From Terrilactibacillus sp. S3-3 (GTDB taxonomy: Bacteria; Bacillota; Bacilli; Bacillales; Sporolactobacillaceae): DNA of 64,000 nucleotides. A program made the translations under genes and the position numbers. This document shows positions 53,185-64,000 of this stretch, in pieces; the stretch's first letter is position 1; each line of letters starts with the position of its first letter. The stretch lies in the NCBI GenBank assembly GCA_030437565.1, contig CP129291.1, forward strand, positions 434,001 to 498,000. Reading direction: 5' to 3'. The notes under the pieces were generated by a model, which saw only the letters and a list, made by a program, of their open reading frames with translations, was not told the origin of the DNA and made no database searches.

Positions 53185-54223
53185 GTGAAAGTTGGTATTG
53201 TTGGGGCGAACGGTTACAGCGGAGTTGAGTTAATACGTCTTTTGATCAACCATCCGTTTGCTGAATTGGAGACGGTGATTTCCAACTCGACGAGCGGCGA
53301 GGAGATTCAGACACTCTACCCTCATTTGTCGGCGGTTTTTGAAAGGCGGCTTGAAGATTTCAATGCGGATGAACTGGCCGAACACGTGGATGCTGTGTTC
53401 TTTGCGACCCCCGCCGGTGTTAGCAAAGATTTGCTTCCTGAGTGTTTAAAGAGAGGACTTCTCTGCATTGACCTTTCCGGTGATTTCAGGCTGAAGGATC
53501 CGGCGGCGTATGAGTCATGGTATCATCGTTCTCCTGCGGATGAGGATCTGCTGCAGAGGGCTGTCTATGGGCTTTCGGAAATCAACCGCGAGCAAATCAA
53601 GGCGGCGGCGAGGATCATCGCCAACCCCGGATGCTACCCGACGGCAACGCTGCTCGGACTGCTGCCGGCCGTCAAGCGCGGCGCCATCAATACCCGATCA
53701 CTTGTTATTGACGGCAAATCAGGTGCTTCAGGAGCAGGACGCAAAGCATCCATTGCCAATTTATTTTGCGGAATTAATGAAAATGTGCAAGCCTACAAGT
53801 TGGGCGCACACCAGCATACTCCTGAAATTGAGCAAGCCATTCAGGCAGTGAGCGGCAATGAGGAAAGGGTGACTTTCACCACGCATCTGATCCCGATGAC
53901 AAGGGGCTTGATGTGCACGATCTATGCCGATTTGACCGAAGACCTGTCGACGGAAGAATGGATTGCTTATTATGAACATTTTTATAAAGACTCGCCTTTT
54001 GTCAGAATCAGGAAAGCGGGAACATGGCCGTCAACGAAAGAAGTGCTTGGCTCGAATTACTGCGACATTGGATTGAATGTGGATGGCAGGACAAGGCCTG
54101 ACTATCGTTTCAGTGATCGACAATGTGGTTAAAGGAGCAGCGGGGCAGGCCATCCAGAATTTGAATTTAATCCAAGGCTGGGATGAACAAGCGGGATTGA
54201 CACTCACGCCCGTTTATCCGTAA
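53185..54223 (+). CDS. argC: N-acetyl-gamma-glutamyl-phosphate reductase (frameshifted)
   Basis: Third step of arginine synthesis: NADPH reduction of N-acetylglutamyl phosphate to the semialdehyde. About 346 residues. Start GTG 53185 after [29 protein letters not shown] binds [19 protein letters not shown] and [11 protein letters not shown]-type block follow; [18 protein letters not shown] holds the catalytic Cys; [10 protein letters not shown] the His. The frame shifts near 54105 (VDGRT joins [21 protein letters not shown]), giving a stop at 54221-54223. First gene behind the T-box. Confidence 0.95.
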
Positions 54224-54240
54224 TGAGAGAAGGGGAAGCA

Positions 54241-55468
<1,228 letters not shown>

Positions 55469-55541
55469 CCGGCCAAAATCGGAAATTCTGCTGAGGTTCT
55501 TTTTTCAATCTGTTTGACATTCATTTTAGGAGGCACACATT

Positions 55542-56345
55542 GTGAACTATCTTGTTATTAAATGCGGAGGCAGTGTTTTTGAAAAGTTAACACCCGCTTT
55601 TTTGAAAATATTGTAGCGATTCAGGCAAGCGGGAAATGGAGTCCGGTCATTGTTCATGGCGGCGGTCCCGTCATTTCGCAAATGCTGAATAAACTATCGA
55701 TCCGTACGGTTTTTCATAACGGGCTCCGCGTGACGACAAGAGAGGTATTGGATGTAGCCGAAATGGTGCTGAACGGAACGATCAACAAGCAACTGGTCTC
55801 AGATATTTACCGCGCGGGCGGAAAAGCTGTCGGTCTCAGCGGAATTGACGGGCGTTTGATTACGGCCAAACAGCTTGATCCAAGCGGTCAGCTGGGATTT
55901 GTCGGCGAAGTGGCCGCTGTCAAACCGGATGTGATTGAACAGTTGTGCAAACAAGGTTATATCCCGGTCATTTCCCCTATTTCGATGGATGAAAAAGGCC
56001 GGCACTTTAATATTAACGCCCGATATGGCGGCGGCGGCAATTGCCGGCGCACTGGACGGGAAACTGTGCTTTGTCAGCGATGTACCGGGCATTTGGGTAG
56101 AAGAGAACGGCGAAAAAGTGATATTGGCCCAAATTTCAGATCGGCAAATTTCAACGCTGATGAAAAACGAAGTGATCAGCGGCGGCATGATACCAAAAGT
56201 CAAGGCTGCTGTTGACAGCTTGAAGCAGGATGTATCGGAAGTCGTGATATTGAACGGTTTGACACCGAATTGCCTGCTTGACTATGCAAACGGTGCAAAC
56301 GTCGGAACGAAAATTTTTTTGGATGAGGAGGTTACCCATGCTTAA
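55542..56345 (+). CDS. argB: Acetylglutamate kinase (frameshifted)
   Basis: Phosphorylates N-acetylglutamate; the usual arginine feedback point. About 268 residues. Start GTG 55542 after TTAGGAGGC. NYLVIKCGGSVFEK carries the nucleotide Lys; VIVHGGGPVISQML and LRVTTREVLDVAEMVLNG are the substrate motifs; after a shift near 56025, AAAIAGALDGKLCFVSDVPG and SGGMIPKVKAAVDSL. Another shift lies near 55590. Ends at 56345, overlapping argD by 8 bases. Confidence 0.95.
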
Positions 56346-57536
56346 TACAAAGGAATTAACGCATGTTTCACCATTAATGCAAACCTATAACCGGTTTCCC
56401 ATCGAACTTGTAAAAGGCAAAGGGAGCTTTGTCTGGGACGACAAAGGCGATCGCTATTTGGATTATACAGCCGGGATCGCGACTTGCGCGCTCGGTCATG
56501 TTCCGGACAGCGTAAAAGAGGCGCTGAGTAAACAGCTTGACAACCTTTGGCACTGTTCCAACCTGTATCATATTCCCTCTCAGGAAAAACTGGCGGCGCG
56601 CTCTTAGTTGAACTATCCTGTTTCGATCAGGTTTTTTTCTGCAATAGCGGGGCGGAAGCAAACGAAGGAGCGATCAAACTGGCCCGCCGTTATGCCAATA
56701 CAATCAAGAAGATTGAAAATGGGCATATTGTGACATTCGACCATTCTTTCCATGGCCGGACGATGGCTACCTTAACGGCTACCGCTCAGGAAAAAATTCA
56801 GGACGGTTTTGCCCCTCTTTTAGAGGGTTTTAAATATCTTCCTTACAATAGCGAAGAGGCATTGACGGCTCTTTCGCAGGACGATGCCTGCATCGCTGTT
56901 TTGCTTGAAATGGTTCAAGGCGAAGGCGGCGTCATTCCTGCCGATCCGGCCTGGGTCAAAAAACTGGCGCAACTATGCAAGGACAAAGGCATTTTGCTGA
57001 TGGTTGACGAAGTGCAGACGGGAATGGGCAGAACCGGCACCTGGTTTGCTTATGAGCAGTATGGAATTGAGCCTGATGTGATGACGCTTGCAAAGCACTT
57101 GGGTCGGGCGTTCCGATCGGCGCTGTTCTTGCAAAAAAAGAAGTAGCCAAAGCCTTCACGCCAGGCAGCCACGGCTCGACATTCGGCGGCAATCCACTTG
57201 CAACCACGGCGGGCGTTGCGACAATTGAAGCGATGAAAAAAGGCGATGTGCTGGCCGAGTGTCAGAAAAATGCCGCCTACCTCATCGATAAATTGACACA
57301 ACTTCAGAAGAAATATCCGAAAAAAAATGCTGGCTGTCCGCGGTAAAGGATTGCTTCTTGGTATTGAAACAGCGGGAGAAGCGATCGACGCGGTCAATAA
57401 AGCCAGGGAGGAACACCATGTTTTGATTCTGACGGCAGGCAAACATATTATTCGCATTCTGCCTCCTCTGACAACGAATAAGAATGAAATCGACCTTTTC
57501 TTATCTGCGCTGGATAAGGTATTTAATAGTCTGTGA
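56338..57536 (+). CDS. argD: Acetylornithine aminotransferase (frameshifted)
   Basis: PLP transaminase making N-acetylornithine. About 398 residues. ATG 56338 with GATGAGGAGG upstream, inside the end of arg[78 protein letters not shown] with the Schiff-base Lys, then after a shift near 57100 [12 protein letters not shown] and [13 protein letters not shown], and LLLGIET after a shift in the A run near 57323. A further shift lies near 56605. Confidence 0.94.
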
Positions 57537-57552
57537 AAGGAGCGGGTTCAAA

Positions 57553-58645
57553 ATGGAAAAAGGTTTCTTGATACTGGAAACCGGCGATATGTTTTTGAAG
57601 GCACCTTGATTGGCACGCATGCTTCAACCGAAGGGGAAGTTGTGTTTAACACAAGCATGACCGGATATCAGGAAATTTTGACCGATCCTTCATATAAAGG
57701 ACAAATCATGACCTTTTGTTACCCGCTCATCGGCAACTACGGTGTGAATGCGCAGGACTGCGAGAGCCTGCGCATCCATATGCAGGGTGTGATTATCAGC
57801 AATTTGTGCCATTTACCGAGCCATTATCAATCGGTAAAAACACTTGATGAATGGCTGAAACAATCAGGTATTACCGGGCTTGCGGGTGTTGATACGCGGG
57901 CGCTGGTAAAGAAAATCCGAAAGAGCGGCACGATGAAAGCCGTTATCACACCATCCCCGGAAAATCTTAAAAACTATGACTGGTCCAAGCCGCTGCCGCA
58001 AAATGTTGTGAAGAAAGTGTCTACGAAAAACATCAAGACGTATGAAGGGCACGGTCCGCATGTTGCTCTCATTGATTACGGATACAAAAAATCCATGCTG
58101 ACAGCGCTTCTCGATGCCGGGTGCCGGGTGACGATTGTGCCTTATAACGCGACATTTCGGACGATTGAGTCCCTCCATCCGGATGGTGTGATGTTAAGCA
58201 ACGGTCCCGGCGACCCTGTCCAGCTCCATGATCTATTTGCAGAAGTTCGCCGGATTACGAGCCACTACCCGACTTTCGGTATTTGTCTCGGCCACCAGGT
58301 CATTGCTTTAGCATACGGAGCGAAGACCGGAAAACTGCTGTTCGGCCACCGTGGCGGCAATCACCCGGTAAAAGAAACGCTGACCGGAAAAGTATGGATA
58401 ACATCCCAAAACCACAGTTACGTTGTGGAGGAAGGCAGCGTGGACGATACCGTCTTTACCGTCACTTATCGCAATGTCAACGACGGTTCGGTCGAGGGGT
58501 TGAAGCATAATACTTTTCCGATTGAGACGGTTCAATTTCATCCCGAGGCGCATCCGGGACCCGATGACACGCATCATATTTTCAATGGTTCATCGATACT
58601 ATCAAACAGAACAAGGGTGAAATGACAAATGCCGTTACGTACTGA
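57553..58645 (+). CDS. carA: Carbamoyl-phosphate synthase small subunit, arginine pathway (frameshifted)
   Basis: Glutamine amidotransferase subunit supplying ammonia for carbamoyl phosphate. About 363 residues. ATG 57553 with AAAGGAGCGGG. Shift near 57580 restores [32 protein letters not shown], then the class I GATase part: [35 protein letters not shown] with the catalytic Cys, and [11 protein letters not shown] with His and Glu. A shift near 58585 restores [13 protein letters not shown] and moves the stop to 58643-58645, overlapping carB. Placement within arg genes marks the arginine-specific enzyme. Confidence 0.94.
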
Positions 58646-61600
58646 TATTCATAAGGTGCTTGTGATAGGATCGGGCCCGATTGTGATCGGTCAGGCCGCT
58701 GAATTTGATTACGCAGGCACGCAGGCTTGCCTCGCATTAAAAGAAGAAAACATTGAAGTTGTGCTCGTCAATAACAATCCGGCGACGATCATGACGGATG
58801 AACAGATTGCCGACCGGATTTATATCGAGCCGCTCACCGTTCAGTCAATTGAGAAAATCATCGAAAAGGAAAATCCGGATGGCATCATCGGTACACTCGG
58901 CGGACAAACCGGGCTCAACCTGACAGTCGCATTGTTTGAACAGGGAATTCTTGATAAATATGGTGTGGAACTGCTCGGAACATCGGTGCCGTCCATTCAA
59001 CACGGCGAAGATCGGGAATTATTCCGCGAATTGATGCTGGCTATTCATGAACCGATTCCCGAGTCGCAGATTATTCGGACTTATGAAGACGGCGCGGCTT
59101 TCGTCAAAAAAATTGGTTACCCCGTTATCATTCGTCCGGCTTATACGCTCGGCGGTTCGGGAGGCGGCTTTGCGGGCAATGAAGACGAACTGGAAACGGT
59201 CCTGAAACGCGGTCTTGCGCTAAGCCCGATTCATGAGGTGCTGATCGAAAAAAGCATCAAAGGCTGGAAGGAAATCGAATATGAGGTGATGCGCGATGCC
59301 AATGACACGTGCATCATTGTTTGCAACATGGAAAACCTAGATCCGGTAGGTGTGCATACGGGCGACAGCATCGTGGTTGCCCCGTCGCAGACACTTTCAG
59401 ATGTTCAATATCAAATGCTGCGTCATGCTTCGCTCAAAATCATTCGTGCATTGAAAATTGTCGGCGGCTGCAATATCCAGTTTGCGCTGAATCCGCAGTC
59501 GAATGAATATGCGATTATTGAGGTTAATCCGCGGGTCAGCCGCTCTTCAGCGCTCGCTTCAAAAGCAACGGGCTATCCCATTGCCGGATGGCAGCCAAAT
59601 GCGCCGTTGGATTTCACTTAGATGAAATCATCAATCCGATTACGGCAACGACATATGCCTCGTTTGAACCGGCGATCGACTATATCGTGGTTAAGATTCC
59701 GCGCTTCCCTTTTGATAAGTTTACGGAAGCCGATCGCCATTTGGGAACACAGATGAAAGCGACAGGCGAAGTGATGGCGATTGACCGCACCTTTGAAGGG
59801 GCGCTGAATAAGGGTCTTCGTTCTTTGGAGATGGGTGTTTCGGGCCTTCATTATAAGGCTTTCGACAGCCTTTCCGGCGAGCAGCTAAAAGGCTATTTAC
59901 CGGAAGCGACCGATCTGCGGCTGTTTGCCGTCGCCGAATTGTTCCGCCGCGGATCCTCTGTGGAGGACATCCATGAAAAGACGCAGATTGATTCCTGGTT
60001 TTTGCAAGGTATCAAGGGCATCGTTGATTTTGAACAATTGCTGACAACCGTTTCACTGGACAGCTTGTCAAAGGAACAATGGTCCAGAGAGCCAAAAAAT
60101 GAATATCGGCGACCGCAGGCTGTCCGAATTGTTTGGCGTGGATGAACAAACCGTGCGTGAAAAAAGGAAGGGCATCGGTCTCGTGCCGGGTTACAAACTA
60201 GTGGATACATGTTCAGGGGAATTTGAAGCCCGTACCCCGTATTATTATTCCACCTGGCTCGGAGAAGATGAGGCGAAGGTAGAGGATAAACCAAAAATTT
60301 TGGTGATTGGTTCCGGGCCGATCCGGATCGGGCAAGGTATTGAATTTGATTATTGTTCGGTGCAGGCAGCTTTAGCTGTCAAAAAGAAGGGGTTTCAGGC
60401 GATTGTGATCAATAACAACCCTGAAACGGTCAGCACGGACTTTTCGATCGCCGACCGGCTGTATTTTGAACCTTTGGCCTTGGAAGATATTCTCAATGTC
60501 GCCGAAAAAGAGAAAGTGGCCGGTGCGCTGGTCCAATTCGGCGGTCAAACAGCTGTTAATGTCGCCGCGGCGTTGGAAAAAGCGGATCAAAATATTGGGT
60601 ACTTCAACAGAAGGCATTGATAAGCTGGAAGATCGTGAACAATTTTATAAAGTACTGGGTGAACTCGATATCCCGCACATTAAAGGGAAAACCGTTCACC
60701 GGACAGATGAGCTAAAAGATGCGGCACAAAAACTCGGCTTTCCGATTCTTGTCCGGCCGTCTTACGTGATCGGCGGGCAGTCGATGTTTCTCTTTTACCA
60801 TCCTGAAGAACTCGATGCGTATATTCAGGGAAGGGATTTCCGCGCGCAGTCGTTCCCGCTGCTCGTTGACCGCTATGTACCGGGACTTGAGTGTGAAGTC
60901 GATGCGATTAGTGACGGCGATCGCGTCGTCATTCCAGGGGTTTTTGAACATATCGAACGAGCCGGTGTGCATTCCGGCGACAGTGTCGCTGTTTTTCCAT
61001 CCTATACTCTGTCATCTGAAATCAAGCGGGTGATCGCTGAAGATACACAAAAAATTTGCCGTTATCTTCAAGTCAAAGGGCTTTTAATATACAATTTGTG
61101 GTAGCCGGTGAGACGGTATATGTACTGGAAGTCAATCCGCGTGCGTCGCGGACGGTGCCGATCATCAGCAAGGTCTCAGGGACTCCGATGGTGGAAAAAG
61201 CGGTATCTGTTCAATTGGACGATAGCCTGGACGTGCCGCAGCAGCCGGACGGCTACTGCAAAGCACCGCATTTTTACTCAGTGAAAGTGCCAGTGTTCTC
61301 ATATTCGAAGCTGACAGGCGTCGATCCGGTGCTGGGACCGGAAATGAAGTCGACGGGTGAACAGCTGGGAATGGGAAAAACCGTTGAAGAGGCATTGGAA
61401 AAAGCCTTTTTCCTTGGACAAACCAATCCTTTTCGAACAGCTGAAAAAAAAAAAAACATCATCTTATGTTCGGTGACGGCTAGAGAAAGAGAAGAGAGCC
61501 TCTCCATTGCCCGCAGGTTGGCGGGCAAAGGCTACAGACTCTTTGCAACGACAGAGACCGCTGCCTTTTACAAGCAGCATGCCGGCGGAAGTGGTGGCGG

Positions 61601-61857
61601 AAGATCGGGAAGCGGTGAAAGCCCTTCTGTCGGACGGAAAAGCGGCGGCTGTTATCAATATCCCGACCCAAGGACGCAATCGCCGTTCGTTTGGGTTCAG
61701 TATCAGGGAGACAGCGCTTCGCTACCGCGTACCGATTTTCACATGCATCGATACGGTGCGGGCGGCACTGGACGGATCCGAAAAGACATTTCCGCTGACG
61801 GTTCACCCGATTGACGAATATCGCGCGCTCAAATTAACAATTAATGATAGGAAGTGA
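58629..61857 (+). CDS. carB: Carbamoyl-phosphate synthase large subunit, arginine pathway (frameshifted)
   Basis: Makes carbamoyl phosphate from bicarbonate, ATP and ammonia. About 1,075 residues with two homologous halves: [21 protein letters not shown] and [19 protein letters not shown] start each. First ATP-grasp: [19 protein letters not shown] and [21 protein letters not shown]. Second: [20 protein letters not shown] and [21 protein letters not shown]. An MGS-like domain ends the protein ([21 protein letters not shown]). Frameshifts near 59590, 60100, 60600, 61080 and 61580. The stop overlaps the argF ribosome site. Confidence 0.95.
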
Positions 61858-62824
61858 ATGGATATGGCAAAAACGCTGGATGAAGTTTTTCAATTAAATG
61901 GAAAAGACTTTCTGACAATTGCCGATTTCAGTACGGCAGAGCTTCATACATTGCTCGATCAAGCGATTGAAATGAAAAAACTGCAAAAAAAAGGTATTCC
62001 GCATCCTTATTTGTGCGGAAAAACATTAGCGATGATTTTCGAAAAATCGTCGACGCGGACGAGGGTCTCTTTTGAGTGGGGATGTATCAGCTCGGCGGGT
62101 CAGCCTTGTATCTCAGCAGCAGAGATATTCAAATTGGCCGCGGCGAAACGATTCCGGATACGGCGAAGGTGCTCTCGCGCTACGTTGACGGGATCATGAT
62201 TCGGACATTCGCACATAAGACAGTTGAAGAATTGGCTGAAAATGCCGATGTGCCGGTAATTAATGGATTAACGGATGAGCATCATCCGACGCAAGTGCTG
62301 GCCGATTTACTGACCATTTATGAGCACAAAGGCCGATTGAAAGGGCTGAATGCCTGCTTTATTGGTGACGGCCACAACAATATGGCCCATTCGCTTCTGG
62401 AAGGAGCGGCCGCGGTCGGCATGAACATCGCGGTGGCAAGTCCTGAAGGTTTTGAACCGGATGCCCGGATTCTTGAACAGGCTGCGGAGAGAGCCAAGGC
62501 AAACGGCAGCAAGGCTGTTTTCACCACCTCTCCTGAAGAAGCAGCGGAACGGGCGGATATCGTCATCACCGATGTGGGACAAGTATGGGGCAGGAAGAAG
62601 AAGCACAGGCGCGACTGAAAAAGTTTCAGGGCTATCAAGTTAATGAAGCGCTTGTCAGCCATGCTAAATCCGATTATTTATTCCTGCATTGCCTTCCCGT
62701 TCACCGCGGCGAGGAAGTGACGGCCGACATCATTGACGGACCGCATTCCGTTGCTTTTGATGAGGCAGAAAATCGCCTGCACGCCCACAAAGCGATTTTA
62801 AAATGTCTGCTGGAAAGCAAATAA
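61858..62824 (+). CDS. argF: Ornithine carbamoyltransferase (frameshifted)
   Basis: Forms citrulline from ornithine and carbamoyl phosphate. About 321 residues. ATG 61858 after [34 protein letters not shown] (carbamoyl phosphate site), after a shift near 62075 [20 protein letters not shown] and [38 protein letters not shown], then after a shift near 62580 [20 protein letters not shown] with the catalytic Cys of the HCLP motif. Ends 46 nt before argG. Confidence 0.95.
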
Positions 62825-62869
62825 CCATTCATTTAAAACAATAAAGGCATATAAAGGAGGATCTTTTCA

Positions 62870-64000
62870 ATGGCAAAAGAAAAAATTGTTTTAGCGTATT
62901 CCGGAGGACTTGACACATCGGTTTGTATTAAATGGCTCCAAGAAAAATACAACTATGATGTCATTGCGTTAAGTATCAATGTCGGCGAAGGCAAGGATTT
63001 GAAGATGGTCAAACAAAAAGCACTGGACGTCGGTGCGACCAAATCTTATATTGTTGACGCAGAAGATTTGCTTGCGGAAGGTTATCTGACCACGGCGTTG
63101 AAGGCGAACACGTTGTACGAAGGCGTCTATCCGTTGTCTTCCGCCTTGTCCCGGCCGCTGATTTCAAAGTTGCTCGTTGATGTGGCCGAAAAGGAAGGAG
63201 CCGTTGCGGTTGCTCATGGCTGTACGGGGAAAGGCAACGACCAAGTGCGGTTTGAAGTCTCGATTCAAGCGCTTGACCCGAGTTTGAAGGTCGTTGCACC
63301 GGTTCGCGAATGGGGCATGACGCGTGATGAAGAAATCGCCTATGCTGAAAAGAAAAACATTCCGATTCCGGTCGACCTGGATAATCCTTTTTCGATTGAT
63401 GCGAACATCTGGGGGGGCGTGCCTGCGAAGCCGGTGTTTTGGAAAATCCATGGAATGAAGCACCTGAAGCAGCATTTGAATTGACCAATCCAATTGAAAA
63501 TACACCGGATGAACCGGAATATATCGAAATTACATTCAAAAAAGGCGTACCGGTTGCCCTGAACGATGAAGAGCTGACTTTTACCGACATCATTAAAAAA
63601 TTGAATAAAATCGGCGGCCTGCATGGTGTTGGCCGGATTGATCACGTTGAAAACCGTCTTGTCGGTATCAAATCGCGCGAAGTGTACGAAAACCCGGCGG
63701 CATTGATCCTGATCAATGCTCACCAAGCCCTTGAAACCATTACACTGACCCGCGAAGTGACGAAATTCAAGCCGCTGGTAGAACAACAAATGGCGCAAAT
63801 TATTTATGACGGTCTATGGTATTCCCCGATTAAATCGGCCCTTGAAGCGTTCATCGATGAAACACAAAAAGTGGTTACCGGCAAAGTCCGCGTGAAACTC
63901 TTCAAAGGCAACCATGTGGTGGTTGGACGCACATCCGATCAAAGCTTGTACAATGAAAAATTGGCGACTTACACGAAGGGCGACGCTTTCGATCACAATG
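62870..64000 (+). CDS. argG: Argininosuccinate synthase (partial, frameshifted)
   Basis: Condenses citrulline and aspartate. ATG 62870 after [29 protein letters not shown] is the PP-loop ATP site; [18 protein letters not shown] and SIDANIWG follow; after a shift in the eight-G run near 63412-63419, [46 protein letters not shown] (split: [26 protein letters not shown]) and [13 protein letters not shown]. It runs off the right end; about 20 residues are missing. Following argF directly, it completes the path to argininosuccinate within one operon. Confidence 0.95.

Overview
The window looks like a chromosome segment of a spore-former-type Firmicute (order Bacillales, Bacillaceae or Sporolactobacillaceae-like). 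Signs are an S-box leader on metNIQ-type genes, a BirA operator on bioA, a T-box leader, a ComP/ComA-like kinase-regulator pair, hut, roc and mmg-type catabolic genes, and an argCJBD-carAB-argF-argG operon. I cannot name the genus. The dominant technical feature is that most long genes are split by one or more one-base indels, often in homopolymer runs, while the protein sequence continues cleanly in the next frame. I treat these as probable sequence or assembly errors and annotate the joined genes; intact genes (metI, two art genes, a class III aminotransferase, a cupin gene, an ABC ATPase) show what the real coding density is.

Layout. 1-2.9 kb: methionine ABC transporter under a SAM-I riboswitch. 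3.0-5.3 kb: bioA-bioD plus a tiny coupled VbhA-like gene, under a BirA operator, on the minus strand. 5.5-6.2 kb: an XRE repressor with its own palindromic operator and a coupled membrane protein. 6.2-10.9 kb: a mobile-element graveyard with ISL3 scraps, a nearly complete IS256-family element that splits a secreted-protein gene and left a target duplication, an IS1380 fragment and a TnpB fragment with an internal deletion. 11-16.4 kb: housekeeping (psiE, ppaC, nitroreductase, HELGH membrane protein, pgl, dienelactone-hydrolase-like).

16.4-25.8 kb: an amidohydrolase under a purine riboswitch, then an amidino/arginine-type utilization cluster (deiminase-like enzyme, RocB-like peptidase, ArtPQR-type transporter, LysR regulator, class III aminotransferase). 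26.5-31.6 kb: an LCP cell-wall ligase, methylcitrate dehydratase and methylisocitrate lyase, and a divergent CitMHS transporter preceded by a cre site and a palindrome. 31.7-34.6 kb: a three-copy tandem repeat, hutH and a cupin gene.

34.8-41.4 kb is an AT-richer island and the most interesting part: an AvrD-family biosynthetic gene, a P-loop ATPase and an MMPL exporter form a coupled minus-strand operon, divergent from a ComP-like sensor kinase and ComA-like regulator. This has the shape of a make-export-sense signalling system. 41.9-52.5 kb: a 21-nt-period minisatellite, amino acid permease, RNase HI, PanE, a C39-like peptidase, a glucosaminidase with seven SH3 repeats, a LOG-family protein, a YlmA-like ATPase and UppP. 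52.7-64 kb: the arginine operon behind a T-box leader; argG runs off the window.
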